Notes: generated by a model from the letters alone, not told the origin. Positions 11,001 through 22,863 are shown, numbered from the stretch's first letter. The stretch is 25,715 nt of DNA from Tetrahymena elliotti 4EA (GCA_000231825.2 JH720332.1:77293-103007); one strand, 5' to 3'. Program-made: numbers and translations.

Positions 11001-11979
11001 TCTAAGCTATGCTTTATGCATTTAATTTTTATTCATCTCCATTCAGCTTCTTTTAGCTTAAATTTTGCAAATGCTCGCTTTGCTAAATCTATTATTATTA
11101 TTATTATTATTATTATTGAATACCTTTTTGATTGTTAACACTGCTTAAAGATTTGTTAATAATTTTTCTGCTGATTTACTAGTTGTTGATTTACTAATTT
11201 TCTTCACAATTTGCCACAGTCTCACACTTTATATCAAATAATTAAGAATCCTCCCCTCTGCAAGTATTCATGGTTTCAAACGTTTCGGAGAGCACGTTAC
11301 TTTGAATATTTCCTATTACTTAGATTTATTATTCAGTCGTTGCATTTTAAAATCCATCAATACTCATTTTTTAATGAGGTAGAGAATTATGAATTATTTT
11401 TTTCTTTGAAGGAAAAAATTCTAACTCATTATTGACCTTATGTTTCTTTTTGGGTGAAACAGGAATCATATTCACACCATTTTATCCTGGAAACATTTGC
11501 AAATCATCATCTTCCCTGCAGAAGAAGCTATCATTTTATCCTTCTTCGAAATCATCACTTATATTTGTTGCATGTGCTTAAGTCTAAAATCTTTCATTCA
11601 ATTTAGGTTTAAAATCTTTACCTCGAAGAGATAGCTTGGAAGCATTTTATGAAGAATTTTAAATGTTCCTCGCCTTACCCTATTTGATTATCTTATTCAT
11701 TACTGAATAACTATTTGCTAAATTAATGTTTTTCGAGGAATGCAGAGAAGATGAAGGCTAAGTTTTCAATCTATTTTGTTGCTGTTTGTCCATTTAATTA
11801 GAACTAGGTTAATTCTTTTAAAGGCAAGATATACTCTGTGGCTTTTATTTGAGCTAATTGCCATTCTTTTCAGTCAAAATGTAATTAGAAAATGAGGATT
11901 CAGAACAATTTACAGTTTTAAGATGCACTTCCGAATCTACATTCAAAGAGCTGCAGTGCTGCTTTTTTTTAGAATACAT
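8017..11979 (-). CDS. TBC domain (Rab GTPase-activating) protein with long Gln/Asn-rich N-terminus
   Basis: Four exons (11979-8604, 8548-8469, 8422-8339, 8283-8017) are separated by GT-AG introns of 55, 46 and 55 nt. Every join keeps phase and gives 1268 aa ending at TGA 8019-8017. Residues 1-950 are low-complexity, rich in Asn, Gln, Ser and Lys, with a polyglutamine run coded by TAA. The C-terminal part (about 965-1235) is a TBC domain. Motif A is IKRDVTRTYPHMKFF, with the arginine finger near residue 1034. Motif B is YDPQIGYVQGINF, with the glutamine finger near 1088, itself a TAA codon. RDIYLPNLPGLKKHSF, GIKPDMYITPWLFSQFG and IEEGWSFFYKF then follow in family order. TBC proteins speed GTP hydrolysis by Rab GTPases in membrane traffic. 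Both fingers are intact, so activity is expected; the Rab partner cannot be told. Confidence 0.93.
11091..11118. repeat. (ATT)n microsatellite encoding polyglutamine
   Basis: Nine ATT triplets lie inside the TBC gene. On the coding strand they give consecutive TAA codons, read as glutamine in this code, extended by flanking CAA and TAG codons. In a standard-code organism the same run would be a string of stops. Length variation between strains would alter the polyglutamine tract without shifting frame. Confidence 0.9.
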
Positions 11980-12984
11980 AGCTTTTCGCTGTATTTCTTC
12001 TACTATGAAATTCGTTTAAGATTATGAATTACTCTTAATGTTTGTTAAAAGAATTTGTTTAATAAATGAATTTTGCTTAATATTTGTTAAAAGAATCAAA
12101 TTAATTTGTTGTTTTTACAAAAAATTTCAAATATTTATCACAATCAATTAAATTTTCTTATTAAATTAATTAGCAGCTCTTTTGACTAATCCATGCACAT
12201 TTTTATAATTGAAAATATAATCCAATAGTCTCTGAATAATAATTATAATCTATCAAACCCTTTTAAAACCTAAGAAAAAATATTTATTCATTCAATTTTC
12301 ATAGTTAGTTTCTGCTTCTTCATTACTTTTTATCAGAAAATCATTATAAAAAATAGAACTAAATATCCTTTGAAATTTAATTATTTACTATTATTATTTA
12401 TTCATTCATTCATTGATCTCTCTAAAATCTAAAATTCCTTCATTAATTTAAAAAAAGCAACCAACCAACCAACTTACCAAACAAATAAACAAATCAGTAT
12501 ATATTCACAAAACAAACTCATATTCAAAATCCTACATTTATTTATTTCTTAAGTAAAAGAAAAAGTAAACTATGATTATTCATTCCCATCTTACTACCAA
12601 ATAAATATGTCTTCATTAAATTGTTTAATAGATAAATAAATTTAAAAACAAACAAATGAAAAGTAGTTCATTAATAAATATTTTCAATTGAATTTATGAT
12701 CATCTATTAAAATCTCCTTTTACTTTTGATTTATTCGCTAATTAACAACTAATCTATTTAAATATTTATTTAGCAAATTTTAAATTAAAATTTATTAATA
12801 TATATTTATTTCATTAGGATTTACTTTTTATCAAGGTAATATTTGATACTTGATGACAGGTAAATTTTTATCTCTATTTTATTCAAAATTTTTGTTTCAT
12901 ATTTTTATTCCTGTTACATGAGAAAATTAAAAATTGTTATTTATTTTATTGATCATGTAAATCAATGATCTATTTCTTCCCTTA
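11980..12984. other. AT-rich upstream spacer of the TBC gene
   Basis: No gene is seen. Next to the TBC start a short direct repeat (TTGTTAAAAGAATTTG at 12043 and TTGTTAAAAGAATCAA at 12083) may belong to the 5' leader. Simple-sequence tracts lie at 12390-12500. Confidence 0.5.
12390..12500. repeat. Simple-sequence tracts
   Basis: The stretch contains TTCATTCATTCATTG near 12400 and CCAACCAACCAAC near 12461, followed by AAACAAATAAACAAATC. These are short tetranucleotide tracts in non-coding sequence with no evident function. Confidence 0.6.
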
Positions 12985-13545
12985 ATATCATTACCTGATA
13001 CTTGATAGTAATGATTCCCTGAGCCTATATATACATATATGAGTTTAATTTTACAATGTAAGGGAGACAAATAATTTAAAACTATGAGAAACAGAGGTAG
13101 AATTTTTGAATTTTAACAAATTAAAATTACTTTTCAAAAGTAAAATTTAATTATTTTATTTAAAACATTTTAACTAAAAGAAAAGATAATTGTACAAGGG
13201 ATACAATAATTAATTGAAGGAGAAAAAACCAATAAAATAATTAAAATAAAAATATTTAATAGTTAATTTTCATGTTATAAAATATTATATATGCTATTTT
13301 ATATCATTACCTGATACTTGATAGTAATGATTCCCTGAGTCTATATATACATACATGAGTTTAATTTTACAACGTAAGGGAGACAAATAATTTAAAACTA
13401 CGAGAAACAGAGGTAGAATTTTTTAATTTTAACAAATTAAAATTACTTTTCAAAAGTAAAATTTAATTATTTAATTTAAAAAATTTTAAAAAACCAATAA
13501 AATAATTAAAATAAAAATATTTAATAATTAATTTTCATGTTATAT
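12985..13545. repeat. Tandem repeat, two units, period about 316 bp, with conserved hairpin
   Basis: The unit starting at 12985 recurs from 13301 with few changes for about 180 bp. Unit 2 then lacks about 60 bp (roughly 13168-13226 of unit 1), and the two match again through AATAAAATATTTAAT-like sequence to CATGTTATA. Each unit opens with the same perfect 8-bp stem, ATCATTAC...GTAATGAT (12987-13015 and 13303-13331, 13-bp loop), followed by CCCTGAG and a TATATATACAT box. Conservation of hairpin and TATA-like box is suggestive, but no known RNA family is recognised. A diverged partial echo, TTTGATACTTGATGACAGG, lies near 12843-12861. Confidence 0.8.
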
Positions 13546-13701
13546 TTTCTATTTTACAGTTAACTTAGAATGTATTACTTTCTAATTATATTTTATGATT
13601 CAATAATAAAAAAAAATTAAATGATAAAATATAAAATTAAAAATTAAAATACTTTTTAAATTAAATTTAAGAATCATATTCCCTCATTTGATGAATTTAA
13701 A

Positions 13702-16440
13702 TCATGAATGACTGATTTTTTCTGTCTTATTGCTCAACCCATAAAATAAGCATTTTCTTGTACTTAATAGATGCTTTTTTGAATTACTTTACAAGCTAAT
13801 TTTTTATTTGAAATATAATCATAAAATCTATTTTTTTTAAAAATTACGCAGGAGATTGTGGTCTGTCCTGTTAGACAGATTCTTCTTTTGCTTAAGAGTG
13901 ATAAAAAATTTTTATATCATTTTCATTTGAGATGTAATTGTCCAACTAGTTTTTCTAGGGAGATTAAGCTCCAATCTAGAACGAAAAATCATTTTATTCT
14001 TTAGTTGTATCTTTAGTAATAGTTTCATTTCCTAACTAGTCTTTAATGTATTTTATGATTCTGGTCTATCCATCTGTATATTTACGTGCACAAGATGATT
14101 TCTGATTTTTAATTTATTTTTAAGCTTATTCTATACTTTGGAATGTGGGCTTCTTTAATTTAGTTTAACTTTTCTCCGAGCTTTACATTTTCCCTAGTAA
14201 CTGGCTTGTTTGATAATAAAATGACTGCTTACTTTTTTCAACACTAAATTAACTCTTTTTTAATTCATGTTATTATACTACTTGATAGAATTTATCTCTT
14301 TAATGGCTTTAAGGTCTTATTTTACCTTGCTTAAATTAGCTCATAGAATGTTTTTCAAACTCATATTAAGTATTATTATTTGTATTTGCTGGATCAGTTT
14401 AATCTTGTTGGTCTTTCTCTGCATTTTTTATAAATTAAACACATTAAAAACCAAAACAAAATAGATACATTTTAATGCAGCTTAAATGTTTTCAGTTGAT
14501 GGAGAAGATGAAAGGACACTATCAACTTGAGGGTAAGGATTAAATTATTTATCTATAAAATTCTTATTTAAGACACCATTATTACTTGTTTCTATTTCTA
14601 TCTTCTACTCTGCTTTTATTGTTTCTGTGTTTGTTGATGAACAGCAAGATAATTTAGAAAACACTTTTTTAATTTAAAAAAAATAAAATTAAAATTAAGA
14701 TTTAATTTTGTTAATGGTTAGGTTTTTTTGATCTGATTTAGATTATTATTATCTTTATTCCTATTACTAGTTATTCCTAATATATACAAGCCTTTTTTAA
14801 TTTACTTTATGCTAAATTAGAATAAAATTAAATTTAATTATATATTATTAAGAACTAGCCTACATGAGTTTATGGAGTTTGCCAATTTATTTTATTTGAA
14901 GATCTGATCCAATTAATTTTACTTCAATCCCTTTCCACCAAAATACTCCTTTGCATCAAAGTGATTTTTGTTTTTTAAAAAGTTCTACTTTAGAATAACT
15001 TTGTTGAGCAAGTCTTTATCTTTTTAGATGTCTTTCAAGCTTTTTTTTAAAAAAAAATTAATTCCATTTCTTTCATAAATTATTACTTCATGTCTTAAAC
15101 TTCGCTTGTCAAGAAAATCTTTACATCCATTATTTTTTTTAAGTTGCTTTGATCACTGAAATGCTGCTATTCTTCCTTACAATTTAACTCATTCAATGTT
15201 TACTATAATATATTCTCAGGTAATTTAGATTCGCTTGGTTCTGTTTTTTCTGTAATATTCTCTTTAGAGATCTAGAGCTAAGATAGAGATAAAGTAACTT
15301 GTTTAACTTATTCTTGCTTTGAGCCATAAATCAATTTATTCTCTTTTGATTATAGTTTTACTAAGCTCTTGTTTTGCACTTTCGTTTCATCATTTTTACC
15401 TTTAAATAGATAATATCAAAAACTAATTCAATTGAAAGTTGAATTTTTTTACTCTTCAAGTTTTTCTTTGAGGTCTAAAGAATAGTTTCACCTTCCTAAT
15501 AAATAAAATGTTAAATTCAAAAAATATTTTAATAAATAAATTTAAATACTTTGGTATTTTGTGGCCTTAGGCAAATAGTAAACATTACTTTCAGCAACTA
15601 AATCTACTAAATAAAGAGTGTAATTTTTTACTGTAATAGATAGCCAGTATTTTCTGATTTTTATAAATTTCTGAATTTATTCTAAAATTAAAAGGTCAAT
15701 TTTTTTTATAAGTTCTCTTCATTAAATTTTTTTAATCAATAATTTTTATTTCAACACATTTTTCTAATTCTAATATAATTATTATTCATCTTAATTTATT
15801 TCTTTATTTTATTATTTGAAAAAATATTTTCTTTTAAAATCTACTTCTGAAAATGTCTTTAACACATTATCTTTTAATGATCTGAACTAAGAATACTATT
15901 TAAAATTTCAATGAATTCCTATCAAACACTAGTATAGAAAACAAATTGCTAGAAGTGGTCAGACATTAAATAAGAACCAAATATTATTTTTTTAAAGTAA
16001 TTTAAAACTCATAATTGCATTCAATAAACAAAATATTTTATAAACACAATTCTTTTTTAAAAACTTGAAGAAAATAAAAAAATTTAATTATAAATATTTA
16101 TAGATTCCAAATTGAGGTTGATTAGATATAAAATTTTCATTTTATAAAGAGTAAGTAAGTAGATCATAATTTAATGTAAATATCTATTTTACTAAAATTT
16201 TAAATTAAATTTTTTATCATAATTTTAACCCTTTCTTACTTTCTTAAGGGCTACCTGACTTTTTGCTGAGAAAAAATCATAAAAATTGACTCTATATTAT
16301 TAAATCTTATAAAAAAATATAATATACTCACCTTAGAAGTGATATTAAACTAGAAACACACTTCTTTTTATCTTTAAAATAATCATAATTTCTCTGAAAA
16401 TTTTTGAGTTTTTGATATATTTCATTTAATTTTTTAGTTG
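13702..16440 (-). CDS. Multi-exon Ser/Gln/Lys-rich protein, unknown function (5' end unresolved)
   Basis: I can join twelve exons on the minus strand, all through GT-AG introns with matching phase: ...-16332, 16265-16240, 16191-16048, 16007-15930, 15886-15845, 15681-15550, 15491-15453, 15399-15087, 15039-14864, 14663-14469, 14418-13848 and 13795-13702 (TGA 13704-13702). Introns are 40-200 nt. The N-terminal half has IYQKLKNFQRNYDYFKDK, a hydrophobic stretch, QIQKFIKIRKYWLSITVKNY and YLVDLVAESNVYYLPKATKY; the C-terminal half is polar and probably disordered, e.g. NPYPQVDSVLSSSPSTEN. I do not recognise the family. The first visible exon has no ATG before an upstream TGA at 16555-16553, so at least one 5' exon is missing. 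The upper coordinate is approximate. Confidence 0.65.
16240..16265 (-). other. 26-nt microexon
   Basis: This exon is bounded by CTCAG before it and GTAAGA after it. It links the exon ending at 16332 (leftover two bases, AG) to the exon starting at 16191 (leftover one base) and encodes KKSGSPQE. Phase agrees on both sides, which would be unlikely by chance. The donor of the preceding intron, GTGAGT, is the strongest in the gene. Confidence 0.6.
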
Positions 16441-16552
16441 CAAACAGACCCTAACCAATAGAATTAAAGCTCAAAAAAAAAACATCTATCTTTCTTTTAC
16501 TTAAGTATAGTAATGAGAAAATAGATGAGAGTAGTAAAAGTATAAACGTTAG

Positions 16553-18021
16553 TCAATACAGCCCTATACAAAATGTACAAAAGGGTTAATTATTAAATTT
16601 ACTTTATGAAGTTTTTTATTTCTTTTTAGAAATTTAGTTTTAGTTGAAATGATTTTCTTTCAAAATATTTTTAAATTCAAAAAATCTGCAAATAACCTCT
16701 GAATTGTTCAAAAAACAGCATTTTAAATAAAAAATAAAATATATTTTTGACTTCTTTTTTTAACTTAAATAATGAGTTCTTTAATAAACTTAGCTGACAT
16801 TAAATATTAATTTTACAGATTCTCCATTCATTTGTTAATCTTAATGAATGGATTTTAATATGTAAACTTTCTAGACAAAAAAGTTTTAAAAATTAGATTT
16901 GCATTATATGAGTGTAAATAGAGTCATTTTTGTCTATACTAGAGATAACATTTGGATTATCTAAATTTATTTAAATATATTGTTAGTAAATAAAAATAGA
17001 TTCAGATTTTTTTTAAAGGATACGTCAAGTTTTTGGTCACATCATAAAATTTATCATCATCAATATAAATTTTCGTAGAAAGAAATAATGAAGAAGTAAT
17101 TATTAATTAAATTATAAAAGAAATTAAGAAGCAAACTAAATTTTCTTGAGAAGAATTTTTTTAGAAAGAAAGATTTCTGATAAATTTATTTGATTTTTCT
17201 TGTGAACCTTCTTCAAAATTTTATTAAATTTCTTAAATTTTTTAGCGAGCTATTCAAATCTGTGAATTTACACTCTAACTTACAAAAGCACGCAAGAGAA
17301 TCCATATTTTGAAATAATATATCATAAAACGCTTTCAAAATCTGTTGGCTTCATTTAAATATCTATTTTAATAGATATTTTTTACTTTTATTTTACATAT
17401 TATAGCTTACATTTATATAAATAACTTTCTTTATCTTAGATGCTATCTTTTACCTTTTTAAATCATTTTTCACAGATGAATAGACATTGCCAAAAAGGAT
17501 TTATTAAATTTTAGAAATATGTTATGGCGATGACAAATATTTCTTTACCAGCTTCATTTATTTTTTTTCATTTTTTACTTTAGAAACATTAGTCATCTTT
17601 ATTTCAATTCAAGCGCATAAACACTAAAAATAGAGCCTTAATATTGGTTAAAATACCTTAGAGTGCTATTGATTAAACTTATTAAATTTAGCATATGATC
17701 ATTCTTTCAGATGTAATATACAATTTAATTTTAATTGGTATTTGATAGAATAAAATGTATTATGATGAAGTTGTTTTAAATGCATGGATATTGATTGCTT
17801 TTATTTAGAAAAATTTAGTTCAATTAATTTAAGTTAGATAATGAATGCCTTTTTTGAAATTTTAATTTTCTGGATTACTTCTTTTTTCTTTCTTTTATCT
17901 AAAATATTCCTATTTAAATCTGAAAGATATTTTTATAAATAATTAAAAACTCATAAAAAACAAATTCAAAAATATATCAAAAATTCAGCGTTTAAATCAA
18001 ATAAATTAGCAAATTGCTACA
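16553..18021. other. Spacer between divergent genes
   Basis: This AT-rich interval separates the minus-strand multi-exon gene from the plus-strand superoxide dismutase, so it should contain both promoters. The last 60 bp before the dismutase ATG are AT-rich and end GCTACAATGG. A weak 89-codon frame at 17476-17745 is listed separately; nothing else is recognisable. Confidence 0.5.
17476..17745 (+). CDS. Possible small open frame, unknown
   Basis: ATG to TGA gives 89 aa in the ciliate code, with a locally higher G+C content than the surroundings. It starts MNRHCQKGFIKFQKYVMAM and includes RINTKNRALILVKIPQSA. The frame has no recognisable motif. With only one stop codon, frames of this length arise by chance in AT-rich DNA, so this is a weak call. 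Confidence 0.2.
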
Positions 18022-18783
18022 ATGGCCCAACAATCTCCTGTCTATGCTATCTGTTTATTGAAGAACGAAACTAACACTGTCTCTGCTGTTGTTAGATTAG
18101 TTGAAAAGTTCGAAAACAACAAATTCACCACTTGTCTTAAGGCTACCTTCAAGGGTTTACCTGCTGGTCTTCATGGTTTCCATGTTCACTAATATGGTGA
18201 CTTGTCTAATGGTTGTGCTACTGCTGGTAATTAAACAAAAAATTTATATGATTCTTAATCATTTAACTTAAATTTATTACACCAAAAACTTTTTTTAAAG
18301 CAACACTTCTTAAAATGAGTAAAAAGCTAAATGAAATATACATCAAAAGCAAATACATTTAAAAGATAAATAAAGATTTATAAAGAATAGAAGAGTTTGT
18401 CATATCTAAAGCATGATTTGAAGAATTTAAATTATTTAAATTTTCTGTGTTTTTTACTAATTTTAATGATTATTTAAATAAATGTAGGCCCTCACTTCAA
18501 CCCCTTCAACAAGCAACATGGTGGTCCCAACGATGAAAATAGACATGTTGGAGATCTTGGTAATGTTACTGCTGTTGATGGTAAAGATACTAACTTCGAA
18601 TTCTAGAGTGATTTAATCAGATTATCTGGTGAAAACTCTATTGTTGGAAGATCCTTCGTCATCCATGCTGATGAAGATGATTTGGGTAAGGGTAACTTTG
18701 AAGATTCCAAGACTACTGGTCATGCTGGTGCTAGACTTGCCTGCGGTATTATTTCTCTTGCTGCTCCCTTTGAAAACTTCTGA
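18022..18783 (+). CDS. SOD1: Cu/Zn superoxide dismutase
   Basis: Two exons (18022-18226, 18488-18783) flank a 261-nt intron with GTAATT and TGTAG ends, splitting the codon for Gly69. The product is 166 aa. The enzyme converts superoxide to oxygen and hydrogen peroxide. All ligands are present: His54 and His56 in GFHVHQYGD, His71 in GPHFNPF, His79 and His88 (RHVGDLGN) with Asp91 for zinc, and His128 in [11 protein letters not shown]. The disulphide pair Cys65 (NGCATAG) and Cys154 (ACGII) and the active-site Arg151 ([10 protein letters not shown]) are also there. No signal peptide is seen, so the cytosol is likely. Two Gln residues (57 and 108) use TAA/TAG. Exons are far richer in G+C than neighbouring genes and use C-ending codons, as expected for a highly expressed gene. 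Confidence 0.97.
18227..18487 (+). other. Intron of the superoxide dismutase gene
   Basis: The GT-AG intron of 261 nt is much more AT-rich than the exons. Removing it restores the ATAGPHFNP stretch that contains the bridging histidine. It is longer than the 46-55-nt introns of the TBC gene. Confidence 0.93.
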
Positions 18784-19440
18784 ATTTGAATTATATAAAG
18801 AATTTAAAAAATAAATTAAATAGTTCTATTTATAAATTTTTGCGTTTTGTGTCTTTACTTTATTTTTTGATTAATTTTAAGATACTTCATTTCTCAAAAT
18901 AATAAATCTGCAATTTTTTCTTTCTAAAAAAATAACAAAAAATTGCTTTAGATAAATTTCTGATTAATCCAAGATCAATAATTAATTATATGGATCTCAT
19001 TAAAAAATTTAATAAATATTTGTTTTATGTCAAATAATAATTCATCAATATAAATCATTTAAAATTGAACTATGGAATTGTTCATTGTAAGATAAATTTT
19101 GTAAAAAATGGAATGATAAAATACCTTCAAAAACGCAATTTATTATTTCAACTGACTTTTAAAATTAAAAAAATTTTATTTGTATAATTATTATTATGGT
19201 TTAATGATTGATATTCAGATAAGAAAGTTCATAAATTAGTTCCAAAAAATATTCTATGACAATTCATTTTCAAACAACACTTTTATCTTTTTTACGCTTA
19301 ATTTTTTTTTAGAATTATCTTTTTAATAATTATAAAAATTTTATCAAACTTTAAAAAAAAATATATATATGTTTAGATCAGTACTATATGAAATATTAGA
19401 ATTTAGAATATTATTCTTAAAATTCTAAGAAATATCGAAA
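18784..19440. other. AT-rich spacer
   Basis: I see no gene here. It covers the 3' region of the dismutase gene up to the start of the duplicated GTPase unit. Confidence 0.5.
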
Positions 19441-20399
19441 GATATTTTTTGCTCTTAAATTAAATTTTAGAGTAGCTTATCTGAATGATCAGCTACATTA
19501 TATTTTGTTAATAACATTAAATCTGTTTTTATTTAACAATAAAATAATTTAATCATGAAGGGTTTTTTACTTCATATTCATTGATAGTTCGCATTAAAAT
19601 TTTAATTATTTAGAGCAATGACCTTTAACTTGTATTATATTTAAAATAAACATAATATTTTATTTTAAATTCTAATAATAAATCCTGGAATTTATATCAT
19701 TCTGTTTCTTTTTTTTGAAAAGTAAAATAAGTATCTAAGAAAGTATTATTAAAATAATTTCAATTTTTATTTGTAAAAAAAACTTAAAATAATTAGATTT
19801 TAATGAAATATCTTAACATAAGTAATGTAAAATTTCTCCAAAACCAAAATTTTTAAAAATATCAATGGCTGATGAACAGAATATTTTCATTAGTAATATG
19901 ATTAACTTTATAAAAGAATAAAAGGGTTAGAGTTAATAATTTAAGAGTATTTCCTTTTCCTCATAAACTTCTAAAATATTCTAATAATTTAAATATTCTA
20001 ATTTGGGATAATTAATTATAATAGAATTATTTATGCAATCTGTGTTTATTTGTAAAAAAATAAAAATTAACTTTTAATGAATCATTTCTAAGTGAAAGAA
20101 TGCTGCAATATCTAATTGTTTTTTAATAATACATTAAGATAAACATACCATTTTCAATATGGTTAACTTGTAAAAGAATAAAAAGGTTTCAGTTAGTGAG
20201 TTAGTGATTTAAAAATATTTATGAAAAAATATTACGTAATTTTTATTATCATAAAGTTTTTTGATGTTCTAATAATTTTTAATATTCTAATATGGTGTAA
20301 TATTCTAATATTCACATTTTATTAATTTAAAAATTAATATTTATTCTCGAATAAGTTTTTATAATTAAGATAATTTTAAAAACAAATAATTCTCAAAAA
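19441..20399 (+). repeat. Upstream flank of GTPase unit A (duplicated region)
   Basis: This flank aligns in order with 22864-23687 upstream of GTPase copy B: GATATTTTT, TACATTATATTTT, TAAAATAATTTAA, ATAATACATTAA, TTTTCAAT(A/G)TG, AATATTCTAATATGGT and the sequence up to ATGGGTAATTA. Each flank also contains an internal repeat built on AAAAGAATAAA followed by a GGGTT/GGTTT block (about 19913 and 20173 here). The duplication therefore covers promoter and gene together. Confidence 0.75.
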
Positions 20400-22577
20400 A
20401 TGGGTAATTAATAATAACAAGTGTAGTAAACTTAATATGTTAAAATATTAGGAGATTAAAGATATTAACAGAATGTTCTTTGTAATCTAGTTGGAGATGG
20501 AAATCTTATATCTTTAACTTTTGGAGATGGAGACTATGCTTAACAAATGAGAGATTCGAAGTTCCTTAAGTTCTTGGATAAATATTCATAAAATAAGATA
20601 AAATTAATAACAACTGTGGGTGAAATGGGTGAGGGGAAGTCTCTTATTTAAAATTTTATGATCTAATAATTTTAAAATCTGCCTCATTGTGTAGAAATAT
20701 TTCGTGTTGGAGATTATGTGAATAGTTAAACAAAAGGAATATAATTCTACTATCCTTAAAATTTAAAAGAACCTTAGGATTAAAAAGAAGAAATTGTTGT
20801 TTTTTTTGATTGCGAAGGCTTTGATTACTCATCTGAGTAAAGTAATCTTCATATGTAAAATTTAAAGAAATTAGTATGTCTGATAGCTAATTTATCTACT
20901 TGTCTTATCTATGTGCACTGTAATACCAGAATAAAATAAGGCTTTCAAGGTATTTTAGATTTACTTAATTTAGATAAAGACAAAAATAAAAATCCTCATA
21001 ATAACTTTATTGAAATTCTTAATATTTGGAATGGAAAAAAATTGCAATCATTTTAAAATCTAAATAAATTTATTTAAAAAGTCTTTTACTTAAGATAATT
21101 GAATTTCTAAGATAATAAAATTGTTGCTGATGAAAATTACAACGAATTTATTTAGGAGATAAAAGCCCTTACAGAATTTTGTAAGAAATCAAAATATTCT
21201 AATTCTTAAAGTAGTTGTTAAGCTTTTGAAAAAGAATAAACTTGCAAAAGTTTTAAAGAAATGCTTATCTGTTGCTTTTAGATAATTGATAAATAAATGA
21301 ATTGCACAACAGAGCTATTCCTTGAATTTGTCAACAAATAATTAGAAATAAAGAATGATCATTCTAAAAGTATGGATAATATTAGAAAATAAATGATTTA
21401 ATACTAAGAATAGCAATATCAAATTCTAAATAAAAATTCAGGAGGGAGTTATAAATCTTTATTCCTTTATGATTTATTTGAGGTATCTTTTTAAAAATAT
21501 TACTCCAAAAAATTTTAAAAATAATTTCAAGATGCTTCAAAGAGATGGTATGAGTAATTTGATAATGCTATTAAAAGTATTCTTGTTAGATCTTCACAAG
21601 AGAGATAACTGAGCATTCAAGAGTAAAATGAAATATATGAATAATATCACAATTTAGATTCAGCTAAACCATATGAAATTAGAGTTTATGAAAGAAATTA
21701 AAATCCGAACAAAGATAAAGAAGGTTTTGTTGATAACTTAGCTTTGGGACTAATTTTAGATTTATCTTCTATATCAGTTTTATTAGGTGGAGAGATTTGT
21801 GTAGCTGAAGGATTAATTTTGATGGTTGGGCCAAAAATATTATTTGCATCAGCTTGTTTAGCAATTGGAGCAGTATCTACTGTAGTATATGGAGGTTATC
21901 AATTAGGCAAATATCTAGCGAAAAAGTTATTGTAATAATAATTTTAAAAGGGATTGTTTGAATTAATTGAAAACAATAAATTAATTACAAATTCTCAAAT
22001 AAATATAAATTAAATAAAATCCTTTATTAGATCAAAAATCCCTAAATTTGAGCAGTATGTTTCTAATATTCAAAACTAAGAAGAAAAAGATGCTATCTAT
22101 TTTACAATTTTCTTTAATAATTTAACCTAACCCTTAGATTAAAAGAAACTAGACCAATAAAAAAAGCAATCATTTTAAAATGACTATAAAATTTTTGTTT
22201 GGGTATTCTTACACTTTAATCAGATGCAAAACAAAAACATTTCTTAAATTTATAAACTAAACTGTGAATTTAATAAAGAAATTTTGGATGAACATTTCCG
22301 TTTGGTAGGAAGTAGTAAGAGTGTTGAACTCACCAATTTCGAATATTTTTAATTTTTTAAAAACTTATTTAATAATCTTAGTGAAGAAGAAGAAAAACTT
22401 TACAAATTATTGTTTTTGTTGAAATTTAGAAATGAAGATCTCTTTTACAAGTTTATTTTAAATGTGTTTTTTGAAGATTACATAAATTCAGAACTTTTTG
22501 CAAAGCTTATGATTGAAAATTCTTTGATCTAGAAGACTATGAAAGTTTAGGATAAGATATTTTCACTTTTTAGTTGA
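20400..22577 (+). CDS. GBP/atlastin-like large GTPase, copy A
   Basis: One open frame of 726 codons, ATG 20400 to TGA 22575-22577, gives 725 aa without introns. The start MGNQQQ carries Gly2, a possible N-myristoylation site. The G domain shows a P-loop GEMGEGKS (74-81), the switch-I-type QTKGI (110-114) and DCEG (137-140) after a hydrophobic strand, as in guanylate-binding proteins and atlastins of the dynamin superfamily. Where the family has an Arg-Asp base-recognition motif, this protein has EILNIWNG. Residues about 446-510 form a long hydrophobic segment with Gly and Ala (LGLILDLSSISVLLGG and VGPKILFASACLAIGAV), possibly a membrane hairpin, followed by a helical C-terminus rich in Lys, Glu and Asn. 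Membrane remodelling or tethering is the family role; the specific job is unknown. Confidence 0.85.
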
Positions 22578-22863
22578 TGAATCTATCAATATTACAAATT
22601 TCAAAAAAATTATTAATGACAATAAAACAAATATCACAGATAATAAGATAATTTATATCTATCATTTTTTAGGATGGTATTTATTTTATTTTTTTGTTTC
22701 TATTTAAAAATTCCAAATCTTAATTAGAGGAGTTTTACAATAAAAGAATTATTTAAAAAATTCTTGCAACAACCCACCCAATTCAATTTTATTTTTTATT
22801 TCTCTTGTAATGTTCAATATCCATAATAATTATTAATCTTAAAATATTTTTTGGTTTTGAAAG
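22578..22863. other. Short spacer after GTPase A
   Basis: This is the AT-rich 3' region of copy A before the second copy of the duplicated flank starts. Nothing else is visible. Confidence 0.5.

Noticed and set aside
11300..11363. A fifth intron in the TBC gene
   Set aside because: Careful recount of an A run showed that the frame is continuous, so no intron is needed.
11211..11435. Plus-strand 74-aa frame
   Set aside because: It is antisense to the continuous coding frame of the TBC gene.
14267..14464. Plus-strand 65-aa hydrophobic frame
   Set aside because: It lies antisense to exons of the multi-exon minus-strand gene, whose splice phases agree.
18629..18814. Plus-strand 61-aa frame within the dismutase region
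   Set aside because: It is an out-of-frame shadow of dismutase exon 2.
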